Of a stretch of 64,000 bases of DNA, positions 18,513 to 27,700 are shown piece by piece (within the stretch, counting starts at the first letter, position 1; each line of letters begins with the position of its first letter). Source of the DNA: Halocynthiibacter namhaensis (GTDB lineage: Bacteria > Pseudomonadota > Alphaproteobacteria > Rhodobacterales > Rhodobacteraceae). The notes under the pieces are model-generated. The model had not been told where the DNA came from. It worked only from the letters and a program-made list of their open reading frames with translations, and made no database searches. Made by a program: the position numbers and the translations under genes. The stretch spans positions 120,295 through 184,294 of the forward strand of contig NZ_JWIF01000063.1 in assembly GCF_000812685.1 (NCBI RefSeq). The letters are read 5' to 3'.

Positions 18513-19364
18513 ATGAACCTGATATTGCAACCCAACGGATATGAAAAACGCATTTTGCGGGTTTTGGATTACATCCATGACAACCCTGCTGGGGATTTGT
18601 CATTGGATACGTTGGCGGATGTCGCTGCCATGAGTCGTTTTCACTGGCATCGGGTGTTTCATGCGATGACCGGGGAAACATGTCATGAGGCGGTGTTGCG
18701 TTTGCGGATGTATCGCGCGGCGTGCTTTCTGTTGCAGAAGGATTGGCCTGTTGCCAAGATCGCGGCAGAGGTTGGCTATGGCAATGCCCAAAGCTTTGCG
18801 CGGGTGTTTCGCAAGACATTTGGGAAGACGCCTCTTCAGTTTCGCAAGCGAGGTACGCCAGTCGGGCGGCCTCGACCTGAACTGAAAGGACTTGAAACCG
18901 TGTATAATATTGAGATTGATACCACGCAGGATATGCGTTTGGCCGGGATGATGCACAAGGGACCCTACATGGAGATCGGCCATGCGTTTGAGAAAACCAT
19001 GGCCATCGCGGAGTCGCGCAATTATTGGCCAAATGTACGCGGTATGTTGGCAATTTATTATGATGATCCAACTGCAGTGGCCGAAGCTGATCTGAAGTCT
19101 TGCGCTGCGATGATTGTAACGCCTGGTTCCCCGATCCCAGAAACTATGCAAGAGCTGTTCATCGAAGGTGGAGAGGTCGCGCGTTTGCGGTTTAAGGGGC
19201 CTTATGCAGGTCTTGAGGCCGCGTATAAACACCTGTTTGGCGAATGGTTGCCGTCATCAGATCGCGAGCCAGCGGATCAACCGTGTTACGAGATTTATCT
19301 AAATTCACCGATGGAAGTATCCCCGGATGAACTTCTGACAGATATCTGTGTGCCCTTGCAGTAA
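18513..19364 (+). CDS. AraC family regulator with GyrI-like effector domain
   Basis: 283 residues from the ATG at 18513, which has GAGGAG just upstream. The AraC double helix-turn-helix comes first (about residues 8-105, including LSLDTLADVAAMSRFHWHR and VAAEVGYGNAQSFARVFRK). A GyrI/SOUL-like ligand domain follows to the end. The HTH-first order matches SbmC/Rob-like regulators that sense small hydrophobic compounds. The regulated genes are unknown; no divergent partner lies nearby. Confidence 0.88.
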   Translation: MNLILQPNGYEKRILRVLDYIHDNPAGDLSLDTLADVAAMSRFHWHRVFHAMTGETCHEAVLRLRMYRAACFLLQKDWPVAKIAAEVGYGNAQSFARVFRKTFGKTPLQFRKRGTPVGRPRPELKGLETVYNIEIDTTQDMRLAGMMHKGPYMEIGHAFEKTMAIAESRNYWPNVRGMLAIYYDDPTAVAEADLKSCAAMIVTPGSPIPETMQELFIEGGEVARLRFKGPYAGLEAAYKHLFGEWLPSSDREPADQPCYEIYLNSPMEVSPDELLTDICVPLQ

Positions 19365-19370
19365 GGCAGC

Positions 19371-19416
19371 GGAATTTTCGAAAAATTCCGACCCGGAGTC
19401 TTTCAAAGACTCCGGG
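19371..19416. repeat. tandem hairpin element (copy 1)
   Basis: Two hairpins in a row: GGAATTTT/AAAATTCC (19371-19389) and a 12-bp near-palindrome CCCGGAGTCTTT/AAAGACTCCGGG (19392-19416). It lies between convergent genes (AraC regulator and mcl1). The same two-part design recurs at 36804-36848. It may terminate transcription in both directions. Confidence 0.65.
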
Positions 19417-19429
19417 CGTTGCGTTTGGG

Positions 19430-20389
19430 TCAACTGTTTGCGATCAGTTCAGACTGGGCGACAATCACTTCCGCCTGTTTGATGGAAGCAATGTCCACAA
19501 GGCGGCCTTTGTAAACCGTCGCGCCTTCGCGGTTGGCTTTGGCCGTTTCCATCGCGGCCAGAATTTCGCGGGCCTCAGTCACGGCTTCCTCACTTGGGGT
19601 GAAGACGTCATTTGCCAGGGCGATTTGTTTCGGATGGATCGCCCATTTTCCAACCATGCCAAGCGTGGCAGAACGTTTGGCTTGGGCGATGTAACCTTCA
19701 TCATCAGAGAAATCACCAAAGGGACCATCCACCGGCAATACACCATGTGTGCGACAGGCAGCGACAATTGCGGCCTGTGCCCAATGCCAAGGGTCAGACC
19801 AATGTTTTTCGCCGCCGCGCAGCATATAGTAGTTTTCCTGCGTGCCGCCAATGCCGGTGGTTTGCATGCCCATGCTGGCTGCGAAATCTGCAGCACCCAA
19901 ACTCATGGCTTCCATACGCGGGGAAGATGCTGCGATTTCTTCCACATGTGCAATGCCCGCAGCGGATTCGATGATGACCTCAAAGCTGATACGTTTGCTG
20001 CGGCCCTTGGCGGCTTCAATTGCGGTGACAAGGGCGTCAACGGCGTAAACATCCGCAGCACAGCCAACTTTTGGGATCATGATTTGATCTAGACGATCGC
20101 CAGCTTGCTCCAAAATATCCACCACATCGCGGTACCACCAAGGGGTATCCAACCCGTTAATCCGCACTGTTAGGGTCTTATTTCCCCAGTCAATTGTGTT
20201 GATCGCTTCAATCACATTTGCCCGCGCGTTGTCCTTGTCAGTGGGGGCAACACTGTCTTCCAGGTCAAGGTTGATCACATCCGCCGCAGAGGCCGCCATT
20301 TTGGGGAACAGCTTGGTGTTAGAACCAGGCCCGAAAAGTTGACAACGGTTCGGACGAGCAGGGGCGGCGGGTTGTAGGCGGAAGGACAT
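19430..20389 (-). CDS. mcl1: L-malyl-CoA/beta-methylmalyl-CoA lyase
   Basis: 319 residues from MSFRLQP at 20389. This is a CitE-like HpcH/HpaI aldolase that cleaves L-malyl-CoA to acetyl-CoA plus glyoxylate and beta-methylmalyl-CoA to propionyl-CoA plus glyoxylate, as in the ethylmalonyl-CoA pathway. The sequence closely matches what I know of the Rhodobacter sphaeroides protein: NRCQLFGPGS, VINLDLEDSVAP, IMIPKVGCAADVYAVDALV and GKWAIHPKQIALAN. Mg-binding Glu/Asp and active-site Arg blocks are intact. It stands alone, with the other ethylmalonyl-CoA genes elsewhere. Confidence 0.95.
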   Translation of the reverse strand: MSFRLQPAAPARPNRCQLFGPGSNTKLFPKMAASAADVINLDLEDSVAPTDKDNARANVIEAINTIDWGNKTLTVRINGLDTPWWYRDVVDILEQAGDRLDQIMIPKVGCAADVYAVDALVTAIEAAKGRSKRISFEVIIESAAGIAHVEEIAASSPRMEAMSLGAADFAASMGMQTTGIGGTQENYYMLRGGEKHWSDPWHWAQAAIVAACRTHGVLPVDGPFGDFSDDEGYIAQAKRSATLGMVGKWAIHPKQIALANDVFTPSEEAVTEAREILAAMETAKANREGATVYKGRLVDIASIKQAEVIVAQSELIANS

Positions 20390-20557
20390 GGCGTTTCTCC
20401 TGGTAATGATATTTCGCATTGCGTTGCGCTATCGGTAGAATATTGCGCGCGCAGCATCAAGGGGATTTTGCAGGTGCAGCATTTTGAGATCCAATGAATG
20501 GCCATAGGAACTGGATGTGTTAGGTTGAGATAATAGGGACATGGTTGGGAGTTTGAT

Positions 20558-21022
20558 ATGAGTGCACTGGCATTGGATCTTCGGGCGCTGTTGCTTTCGG
20601 TGTATCCGGGGGATGCATTTTTTAAATTAAACGTTCCCGAAGATCCGGAGAGAAATGAAGCGCGGGTACGCGCAATTGTGTACCACCGTCATATGTCTGC
20701 TGGGGAGCACAGCGTCTCACTGCTCACGGAACTTGCGCTGGCGAAAGGTTACGGTCGTCATGCCCATGCTGTTTTTGAGCTTGCTCCCGCTGACGCCTTT
20801 GCGGCGCTGGAGCCTTCAGAGGTCATCTTGCAAAGAATTTTTGCGTGCTTCATGAGGTTTTCTGACGTGACCGGAATAGAAGATCGGACTTGGGAACCAT
20901 TTGTCATTCCACAGAGGTTCGAAGCATCATTTTCAGAAATTGAACAACTTGGTATCATCGCAGTTGTTGAGGGAAACACATGTTGGAATGATGATGCCCG
21001 CCGTTTCTTGCCCGGAGTTTGA
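20558..21022 (+). CDS. hypothetical protein
   Basis: 154-residue soluble protein without a recognised domain. It is mildly acidic, with mixed helix and strand and no signal peptide. It begins about 168 bases from the divergent mcl1 start, and the upstream ATG context is GGGAGTTTGATATG. It may be lineage-specific. No functional clue comes from neighbours. Confidence 0.5.
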   Translation: MSALALDLRALLLSVYPGDAFFKLNVPEDPERNEARVRAIVYHRHMSAGEHSVSLLTELALAKGYGRHAHAVFELAPADAFAALEPSEVILQRIFACFMRFSDVTGIEDRTWEPFVIPQRFEASFSEIEQLGIIAVVEGNTCWNDDARRFLPGV

Positions 21023-21128
21023 GAACGTCTGGGGACCAAAAATCGCCACGCCCATGTCGGAAATAGAGGCGACTGACAGCTAAACCCTTGCGAGAACCGG
21101 ATGAAACCTCACGATATCCGGGACATTT

Positions 21129-22373
21129 ATGAAACGCGCTTTGCTGGAAAACTGGGCCCTTTTTGCGGCCATGATGATGTTGATGGTCGCCAATGGGTTG
21201 CTGGCGACTTTATTGACGATCCGGGGGGCGGGGCTGGGATTTAGTGACCTGACGATCTCTCTGATGCAGGGGGCTTATCCCCTCGGTGCGCTGATTGGCA
21301 CCATCGTGGCACCGCGTTTGATTGAGAAAGTCGGGCATATCCGGGCGTTCTCGGCGCTGGCATCTTTAGTGTCTATTGCAGCGATTATTCACCTTTTAAC
21401 CGGCGATCCCTTCAGTTGGTCTGCCATGCGGTTTCTCGGCGGATTTTGTTATCCGGGTCTTTATGTGATTACGGAAAGCTGGCTGAATGCTAAATCCGAA
21501 AATAAGATTCGCGCGCAAGTGTTGTCAGTCTATCTGGTCATTCAGCTGGTCGGTCCTGCGCTGGGCACTGCGATGGTTGGTTTGCCCGACACATCGGGCA
21601 ATCTGCTATTTGCGGTGGTTTCAATCTTGATATCGCTGTCCATCGTGCCATTGCTTTTGTCCAACAACAAAGCGCCGGATTACGAGGCCCCCGATCGCAT
21701 GCCCGTCAAACGTCTTTGGATCGTCTCGCCAATGGCCGTGATGGGGATTGTTTTGATGGGGGTTACGATTTCGGCTTGGTATATTTCTATTCCGCTTTAT
21801 GCATTGGGACAGGGGTTCAGCCCCGCGCGTGCGAGCGGAACTTTGGTGATCGCGCTGACCATCGCCGCTGTCGTGCAATATCCGTTGGGTTGGCTGTCTG
21901 ACCGCACTGACCGCCGGTTAATCGTGATCGGATTGGCGCTGTCGGGGGTGGTTGGATCGGCTTGGCTTTGGGTTGATCCCACTGATATCGGCTTGATCGG
22001 AGGTTTTGCATTGATCGCTGTGGCCACGTCGCCGGTGTATGGCATCTTGGTTGCGCATGCCAATGATCAGTTGAAATCGTCGCAAATCGTCCCGGCAAGT
22101 GGCACAATGGTTTTCTTGTTGAATGTCGGGCTTTTGATGGGCACGCTTTTGGGGCCGAACTCGATTTCTTGGTTCAATGGCGGTGGTTTGCCGATTGTGT
22201 TGGGCGCGATCTGTGGTTTTGTTGCGATTTGGGCGATCGCTCGACGCATCCGCGAAGATGCGCCTGAAGATACGGGTGAGATGCAAGGCATGGGCGTGAT
22301 CGGTGCGGCCTCTGGTGGTGTGATGCAGGCCGAAGCTTGGGTCGAAGCCGCGGAAGATGACAAAGCTGATTGA
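21129..22373 (+). CDS. MFS transporter (YcaD-like)
   Basis: 414-residue major facilitator protein with twelve predicted transmembrane helices and a typical A-like loop, DRTDRR, between helices 8 and 9. The N-terminal half ends with a soluble loop around residues 175-200. It resembles the YcaD-like group of roseobacters. The substrate is unknown. It precedes the D-glutamate operon by about 240 bases, so it could import D-amino acids, but this is only positional. Confidence 0.85.
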   Translation: MKRALLENWALFAAMMMLMVANGLLATLLTIRGAGLGFSDLTISLMQGAYPLGALIGTIVAPRLIEKVGHIRAFSALASLVSIAAIIHLLTGDPFSWSAMRFLGGFCYPGLYVITESWLNAKSENKIRAQVLSVYLVIQLVGPALGTAMVGLPDTSGNLLFAVVSILISLSIVPLLLSNNKAPDYEAPDRMPVKRLWIVSPMAVMGIVLMGVTISAWYISIPLYALGQGFSPARASGTLVIALTIAAVVQYPLGWLSDRTDRRLIVIGLALSGVVGSAWLWVDPTDIGLIGGFALIAVATSPVYGILVAHANDQLKSSQIVPASGTMVFLLNVGLLMGTLLGPNSISWFNGGGLPIVLGAICGFVAIWAIARRIREDAPEDTGEMQGMGVIGAASGGVMQAEAWVEAAEDDKAD

Positions 22374-22611
22374 TCAACAAAGGTGCAGCATCTCCTGGTG
22401 ATGAATCACCTGTTTGGGTGCCTTTTCGGAGGCGAATCTACGGCCATGCTCCAAAGTCATCGCATAATCTTCGGAAATTTCATGCCGTTGGGGTGATTTA
22501 GTGCGCAAGTGAATAAAAAACCGACGCATCTAGCGAAGAAATTTCTGTGCCGCCCAATAATACTGCACGCAATGGCCGGGCTTCCGGTCTGATCTGACTT
22601 TGGGGGCTCTC

Positions 22612-23613
22612 ATGATCAAAACACCTTATTTGCTTTTCCTCGGTGACGCACCGGACCAACTTGCTGCGAAAGTTGCCCAAGGTATCAAAGATTGGCGTCC
22701 AGATAACGCCGTTGGTCAGCTGCGCCTTGAAGGTTGTGGTGCCGACGTTGGCCTGACCGACATGACCCTTGAAGAAGCCAAAGCGGCGGGCGCAAAAACC
22801 CTTGTGATTGGTGTGGCCAACCGTGGCGGCATTATTTCCAAAGCTTGGAAGAAGATCCTGGTTCAGGCGCTTGAAGATGGTTTTGACCTGGCATCCGGCC
22901 TGCATAACCTTCTGACGGAAGAAGAAGATCTGGTTGCTGTGGCCAAAGCTTGTGGTCAAGAATTGCACGATGTGCGCGTGCCAGAAGTTGATTACCCAAT
23001 CGCAAATGGTGTGACCCGTACCGGCAAACGTTGCCTCGCGATTGGCACTGATTGTTCCGTTGGAAAAATGTATACTGGCCTTGCGATGGATAAAGAAATG
23101 AAAGCGCGCGGGATGAATTCATCCTTCCGTGCGACTGGTCAAACCGGGATTTTGATCACCGGTAATGGTGTGCCTTTGGACGCTGTGGTTGCCGATTTCA
23201 TGGCCGGGTCCGTTGAATATGTGACGCCTGACAATGACGCGGATCACTGGGATCACATTGAGGGCCAGGGGTCGCTGTTTCACATGTCATATTCTGGTGT
23301 GACCATGGCGCTGGTACATGGCGGTCAGCCGGATGCGTTGGTTCTGTGTCATGAACCAACCCGCGAACATATGCGTGGCCTGCCAGGTCGTGACGTTCCA
23401 ACCTTGGAAGCCCTGCGTGATGTTGCTTTGCCACTGGCGCAAATGTCTAACCCAGCTTGTCAGATCGTTGGTATCTCTGTGAACACCCAACATCTGTCTG
23501 AGGATGATGCGGTGGCGTATTTGGCAGAAGTTGAAAGCAAAATGGGCCTGCCAGCAGTTGACCCGTTCCGCCAAGGCGCGGCGCGTCTGGTCGATGCTTT
23601 GAATGCACTGTAA
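22612..23613 (+). CDS. dgcN: D-glutamate N-acetyltransferase DgcN (DUF1611 family)
   Basis: 333 residues from ATG at 22612. DUF1611 proteins have an N-terminal Rossmann-like part and a C-terminal P-loop-like domain; here GTDCSVGKM at about residues 145-153 is that motif. Together with dgcA downstream this matches the DgcN/DgcA pair for D-glutamate catabolism, in which DgcN N-acetylates D-glutamate. The next gene starts nine bases after the stop, so it is an operon. The earlier in-frame TTG start is less likely. Confidence 0.85.
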   Translation: MIKTPYLLFLGDAPDQLAAKVAQGIKDWRPDNAVGQLRLEGCGADVGLTDMTLEEAKAAGAKTLVIGVANRGGIISKAWKKILVQALEDGFDLASGLHNLLTEEEDLVAVAKACGQELHDVRVPEVDYPIANGVTRTGKRCLAIGTDCSVGKMYTGLAMDKEMKARGMNSSFRATGQTGILITGNGVPLDAVVADFMAGSVEYVTPDNDADHWDHIEGQGSLFHMSYSGVTMALVHGGQPDALVLCHEPTREHMRGLPGRDVPTLEALRDVALPLAQMSNPACQIVGISVNTQHLSEDDAVAYLAEVESKMGLPAVDPFRQGAARLVDALNAL

Positions 23614-23622
23614 GACGGTCTT

Positions 23623-24588
23623 ATGAAAAGATTTGTCACAGCAGATACCTTCCAACTTGCGGAAGTGTTCACAATCTCACGGGGCTCGCGCACAGAAGCG
23701 CGGGTTCTGACCTGTCATCTTGATGATGGCACCCACAAAGCCTGGGGCGAATGCGTGCCCTATGCCCGCTACGGCGAAACGCTGGAAAGCGTAACGGCGG
23801 AAATCAACGGTTTGCCCGATAGTTTCACGCGCCAGGATCTCTATGGTCTTCTGCCCGCCGGGGCTGCGCGCAATGCGGTTGATTGTGCGCTTTGGGATCT
23901 GGAATGCAAGCGCGCAAATAAACGCGCTTGGGAGTTGGCCGGTCTACCCGCCCCAACACCCGAGATCACTGCTTATACCCTGTCTTTGGCCGAGCCTGAG
24001 CAAATGCGGGCTTCTGCCGCGAAACATGCGCATCGTCCATTGTTGAAGATTAAACTTGGCACGGAAGATGACATGAAACGGCTTGAGGCCGTGCGCGCTG
24101 GTGCGCCGAAATCCAACATCATCGTGGATGCGAATGAAGGTTGGTCTGCTGAGGTGTATTCGGAACTTGCACCGCATCTTGTGCGTCTTGGCGTGCAATT
24201 GGTGGAACAGCCAATGCCTGCGGGTGCCGATGATATGTTGGGCGAAATCGCGCGACCTTTGCCAGTCTGTGCCGATGAAAGCTGCCATGATCGCAGCAGT
24301 TTACCGGGCTTGAAGGGCAAATATGATGTGGTGAACATCAAGCTGGATAAAACCGGTGGTCTGACCGAAGCTTTGGCCCTGCGCGACGCCGCACTTGCTG
24401 ATGGGTATAAAGTCATGGTTGGTTGTATGGTCGGATCAAGCCTTGCTATGGCACCCGCGCAGATTGTTGCGCAGGGTGCGATGGTTACAGATCTTGACGG
24501 GCCGCTTCTGTTGGCAGAAGACCGCGATAACGCAATGCATTTTGACGAGGCTGGGGTGCACGCACCTTCTGCCGCACTTTGGGGATAA
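23623..24588 (+). CDS. dgcA: N-acetyl-D-glutamate racemase DgcA (enolase superfamily)
   Basis: 321-residue enolase-superfamily enzyme of the dipeptide epimerase branch. The two catalytic lysine strands are visible as LKIKLG and VNIKLDK, with metal ligands in DANEGW, EQPMP and ADES. In the DgcN/DgcA route it racemises N-acetyl-D-glutamate to the L-form, which is then deacetylated to L-glutamate. The aminotransferase gene begins four bases after its stop. Confidence 0.85.
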   Translation: MKRFVTADTFQLAEVFTISRGSRTEARVLTCHLDDGTHKAWGECVPYARYGETLESVTAEINGLPDSFTRQDLYGLLPAGAARNAVDCALWDLECKRANKRAWELAGLPAPTPEITAYTLSLAEPEQMRASAAKHAHRPLLKIKLGTEDDMKRLEAVRAGAPKSNIIVDANEGWSAEVYSELAPHLVRLGVQLVEQPMPAGADDMLGEIARPLPVCADESCHDRSSLPGLKGKYDVVNIKLDKTGGLTEALALRDAALADGYKVMVGCMVGSSLAMAPAQIVAQGAMVTDLDGPLLLAEDRDNAMHFDEAGVHAPSAALWG

Positions 24589-24592
24589 TCAC

Positions 24593-25453
24593 ATGAGCCG
24601 CACAGTCTATGTTAACGGGCAGTATCTGCCAGAAGAAGATGCCACTGTTTCGATCTTTGATCGAGGCTTCCTGATGGCGGATGCCGTTTATGAGGTGACC
24701 AGTGTGCTGGACGGCAAGCTGATTGCTTATGATGGTCATGTGGAACGTCTGTGGCGGTCATTGGGTGAGCTGGACATGGCGGCGCCTTGCACGCCAGAGG
24801 AATTGTTGGAAATTCACCGCGAGCTGGTGACGCGCAATGGGATCGACGAAGGTCTTGTTTACCTTCAAGTGTCCCGTGGGTCCGACGGTGATCGTGACTT
24901 TGTCTTCCCATCGGCGGATACCAAACCGACGCTTGTGCTGTTTACGCAGAATAAGCCGGGGCTTGCGGATAATCCTGCGGCGAAAAAAGGCGCGAAGATT
25001 ATCTCGGTGGATGATATCCGCTGGGGGCGTCGCGACATCAAAACCGTGCAGCTGCTGTACCCTTCCATGGCGAAGATGATGGCAAAGGCTGCGGGCTGTG
25101 ATGACGCTTGGTTGCTTGAGGATGGTCATGTGACCGAGGGCACTTCCAACAACGCCTATATCGTTAAAGGCGGCAAGATCATCACCCGTCCGCTGTCCAG
25201 TGATATCCTGCATGGGATTACGCGCGAGGCCGTTCTACGGTTCGCGCGCGAGGCACAAATGGAAGTGGAAGAACGCCTATTCACCATTGATGAGGCAAAA
25301 CAAGCGGATGAGGCGTTTACGACGTCGGCTTCTGCTTTTGTCATGCCTGTGATTGAGATCGATGGTGTGGCGCTGGGCGATGGAACGCCTGGTTCCGTGG
25401 CGCCACGTTTGCGCGAAATCTATATTGATGAGATGCGTAAGTCCGCGATTTGA
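24593..25453 (+). CDS. D-amino-acid transaminase
   Basis: 286-residue fold-type IV PLP aminotransferase. The start at MSRTVYVNG is favoured because a start at 24395 would overlap dgcA by nearly 200 bases. The PLP lysine is in DIKTVQLL (about residue 150), and the cofactor-site Glu is in VTEGTSNN. Family enzymes exchange amino groups between D-amino acids and 2-oxoacids, making D-glutamate from D-alanine and 2-oxoglutarate. As third gene of the dgc operon it could feed other D-amino acids into the D-glutamate route. Confidence 0.88.
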   Translation: MSRTVYVNGQYLPEEDATVSIFDRGFLMADAVYEVTSVLDGKLIAYDGHVERLWRSLGELDMAAPCTPEELLEIHRELVTRNGIDEGLVYLQVSRGSDGDRDFVFPSADTKPTLVLFTQNKPGLADNPAAKKGAKIISVDDIRWGRRDIKTVQLLYPSMAKMMAKAAGCDDAWLLEDGHVTEGTSNNAYIVKGGKIITRPLSSDILHGITREAVLRFAREAQMEVEERLFTIDEAKQADEAFTTSASAFVMPVIEIDGVALGDGTPGSVAPRLREIYIDEMRKSAI

Positions 25454-25460
25454 TATAGCG

Positions 25461-25490
25461 GTGGGAGCGCCCCCTTCGGGCTGCTCCCAC
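25461..25490 (+). terminator. stem-loop after the D-glutamate operon
   Basis: GTGGGAGC and GCTCCCAC form an 8-bp stem, with an inner CCC/GGG pairing and a CTTC-type loop. No T-run follows, so it may be a processing or stabilising hairpin rather than a strong terminator. Confidence 0.5.
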
Positions 25491-25647
25491 CCACCCATGT
25501 TGCGCAAGTGGGATTGATTGCGCTTTAGACACCCCGCAGCCCTCAGGGGGCGCTGAGGAGATGTCGCGAAACTTGCCGTAAACAGAACAGAATGCCCGTG
25601 AAAACGCGCCGACCCTCGCTTTGAATGCAGAGCTGGGAGGATGCGGC

Positions 25648-26838
25648 ATGCGGTTTCTGGAAGGTATTCGTGTATTGGATCTAACCCATGTTTATGCGGG
25701 CCCGTTTTGCACCCATCAATTGGGGGCTATGGGGGCAGAGGTTATCAAGATCGAGGCTCCGGATAAACCGGATATGACCCGCGGCGAAGGGGCGGATGCT
25801 GCCATGAATGCGCAAGGTTATGGCCTAGGATATCAAGCGCATGCGGGTGGGAAACGTTCCTTGGCGTTGGATTTGAAATCTGCTGCTGGCCAAGCGGTAT
25901 TCGCGAAATTGGTCGCGACATCAGATGTTGTCGTGCAGAATTATACGACCCATTGCTTGGACGATCTGGGACTTACGCCTGACCAATTGGGCCAGCATAA
26001 CCCCAAACTGATTTATTGCATGTTGTCAGGGTTCGGCCGCACAGGCCCAAAGGCCAATGACCCAGCTTATGACAATGTTATTCAAGCGTTCTCAGGCATG
26101 ATGGCGAGCAACGGAACGCCCGAAACTGGACCGGTACGCATTGGCCCGCCCGTGGTGGATTACGGCACGGGGTTGCAGGCGGCGATGGCGATTTCTTCGG
26201 CCTTATTCGCGCGCGAACGCAGCGGACGAGGCGCGGTGATTGATGTATCCATGCTGGATGCGGCTTTGATGTTGATGACCGCCAATGTGGTGGCGACACA
26301 GGCCACGGGCCGGGCCCCCACGCCGAATGGAAATCGGGACGCGGAATATGCGTGTTATGGGGCCTATGATACGGCGGATGGCGTGTTGATGATTGGGGCA
26401 TATACCAATGCACAGGCCGCAGACTTGATGGCCGCATTGGGGAGTGAGGCACGCGCCCAGGCGATAGCAGCGACCCCGCGTGCGGCATTGGGCGAACGTT
26501 GCATTGAGGATGAGGCATGGTTGGAAATGCGCCTTAGGGACAAGTCTGCGGCGCAGTGGGAAGACCTGCTGAACGCTGCCCATGTGCCCGCAGCCCGTGT
26601 GCGCCGTATTGAGGAAACCTTGCAGGAGACACAGCTTGCGGGACGTGCTGTTTTACAAGATGTCGGCGATGATCTTCGGCTTCCGGGGGCAGGGTTTATC
26701 GCGGGGGATGCAACACCTGTGGTCGGGCATGTGGCCCCACGTATGGGCGCTGACAGTCGTGCGATATTGACCGAACTGGGTGTGAGCGACGAGGTCATCG
26801 CGCAGCTGAGTGATCAAGGTGTCACCGGACCAATCTGA
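25648..26838 (+). CDS. CaiB/BaiF family CoA-transferase
   Basis: 396 residues from the ATG at 25648, with GGGAGG upstream; a start at 25621 would add nine residues. Family III CoA-transferases move CoA between carboxylic acids through an Asp-acyl intermediate. Visible blocks are VLDLTHVYAGPFCTHQLGAMGAEVIKIE and, near residue 140, the catalytic region GPKANDPAYDNVIQA. It converges on caiD across a bidirectional terminator. Carnitine/crotonobetaine is a possible substrate given the neighbours. Confidence 0.88.
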   Translation: MRFLEGIRVLDLTHVYAGPFCTHQLGAMGAEVIKIEAPDKPDMTRGEGADAAMNAQGYGLGYQAHAGGKRSLALDLKSAAGQAVFAKLVATSDVVVQNYTTHCLDDLGLTPDQLGQHNPKLIYCMLSGFGRTGPKANDPAYDNVIQAFSGMMASNGTPETGPVRIGPPVVDYGTGLQAAMAISSALFARERSGRGAVIDVSMLDAALMLMTANVVATQATGRAPTPNGNRDAEYACYGAYDTADGVLMIGAYTNAQAADLMAALGSEARAQAIAATPRAALGERCIEDEAWLEMRLRDKSAAQWEDLLNAAHVPAARVRRIEETLQETQLAGRAVLQDVGDDLRLPGAGFIAGDATPVVGHVAPRMGADSRAILTELGVSDEVIAQLSDQGVTGPI

Positions 26839-26848
26839 GGTATTTTAC

Positions 26849-26886
26849 AAAACTAGAATTCCGGAAAACTGGAATTCTAGTTTTTT
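26849..26886. terminator. strong bidirectional terminator
   Basis: AAAACTAGAATTCC (26849-26862) and GGAATTCTAGTTTT (26871-26884) make a perfect 14-bp stem with an 8-base loop, followed by T's. It lies between convergent CoA-transferase and enoyl-CoA hydratase genes and has A/T-runs on both sides. Confidence 0.9.
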
Positions 26887-26914
26887 AGTTTTCTAACGAT
26901 GCGGTTGAAGGCGT

Positions 26915-27700
26915 TTACTTTCCAGTCCAGACTGGGTCACGCTTTTCTGCAAAGGCGCGTGCACCTTCCAATTGATCGTCAGAACGGTATAGCTTTTCGA
27001 CGGTTTCAAACTGGCTTTTGGTGATTTTATTCATGGCGTCCTGGAATTTCATGTCTTCCGCTTCGCGCACGACCTCTTTGATCGCCGCATAAACCAAGGG
27101 TGGGCCAGAGGCCAAAAGATCCGCCATCTCACGTGCTTTTGCCATCAGATCACCCCCCGCGTGAATTTGGTTGATCATGCCCCAGCGCGCGGCCTCATCC
27201 GCGTCAAACCAGCGCCCGGTCAAAAGCATTTCCATGGCGATGTGATAGGGAATGCGCTTGGGCAATTTGACCGAGGCCGCATCCGCCACAGTGCCGGAGC
27301 GGATTTCCGGCAAGGCAAATGTCGCGTGATCTGCCGCCAGAATGATGTCAGCCGACAAAGCCAGTTCCAGGCCGCCGCCACAGCAAATGCCGTTCACGGC
27401 CGCAATCACCGGTTTGTTCAATCCACGCAATTCCTGCAAGCCGCCAAAGCCACCAACTCCGTAATCGCCGTCGACCTCGTCGCCATCCGCAGCGGCTTTT
27501 AGATCCCAGCCAGGGCAGAAGAATTTCTCGCCCGCGCCGGTGATGATCGCGACGCGCAATTCTGGGTCATCGCGAAATTGGGTGAAAACTTCGCCCATGA
27601 CGCGACTGGTTGCTAGGTCAATTGCGTTGGCCTTGGGGCGGTCAAGAGTGACCTCAAATACATGGCCTCGGCGTTCGGTTTTGATCGGGGTATCTGTCAT
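26915..27700 (-). CDS. caiD: enoyl-CoA hydratase, carnitinyl-CoA dehydratase-like
   Basis: 261 residues from ATG at 27700, with GGAGG seven bases upstream. A crotonase-fold protein: the oxyanion motif NGICCGGGLELAL is near residue 100 and the second helix contains LPEIRSGTVAD. The acidic catalytic segment and the overall match resemble CaiD, which hydrates crotonobetainyl-CoA to L-carnitinyl-CoA. The ligase gene's stop overlaps its start by four bases. Identity as CaiD is by similarity only; other short-chain enoyl-CoAs remain possible. Confidence 0.8.
   Translation of the reverse strand: MTDTPIKTERRGHVFEVTLDRPKANAIDLATSRVMGEVFTQFRDDPELRVAIITGAGEKFFCPGWDLKAAADGDEVDGDYGVGGFGGLQELRGLNKPVIAAVNGICCGGGLELALSADIILAADHATFALPEIRSGTVADAASVKLPKRIPYHIAMEMLLTGRWFDADEAARWGMINQIHAGGDLMAKAREMADLLASGPPLVYAAIKEVVREAEDMKFQDAMNKITKSQFETVEKLYRSDDQLEGARAFAEKRDPVWTGK

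Noticed and set aside
22498..22968. 156-residue antisense frame over the dgcN start
   Set aside because: Overlaps dgcN, no family features.
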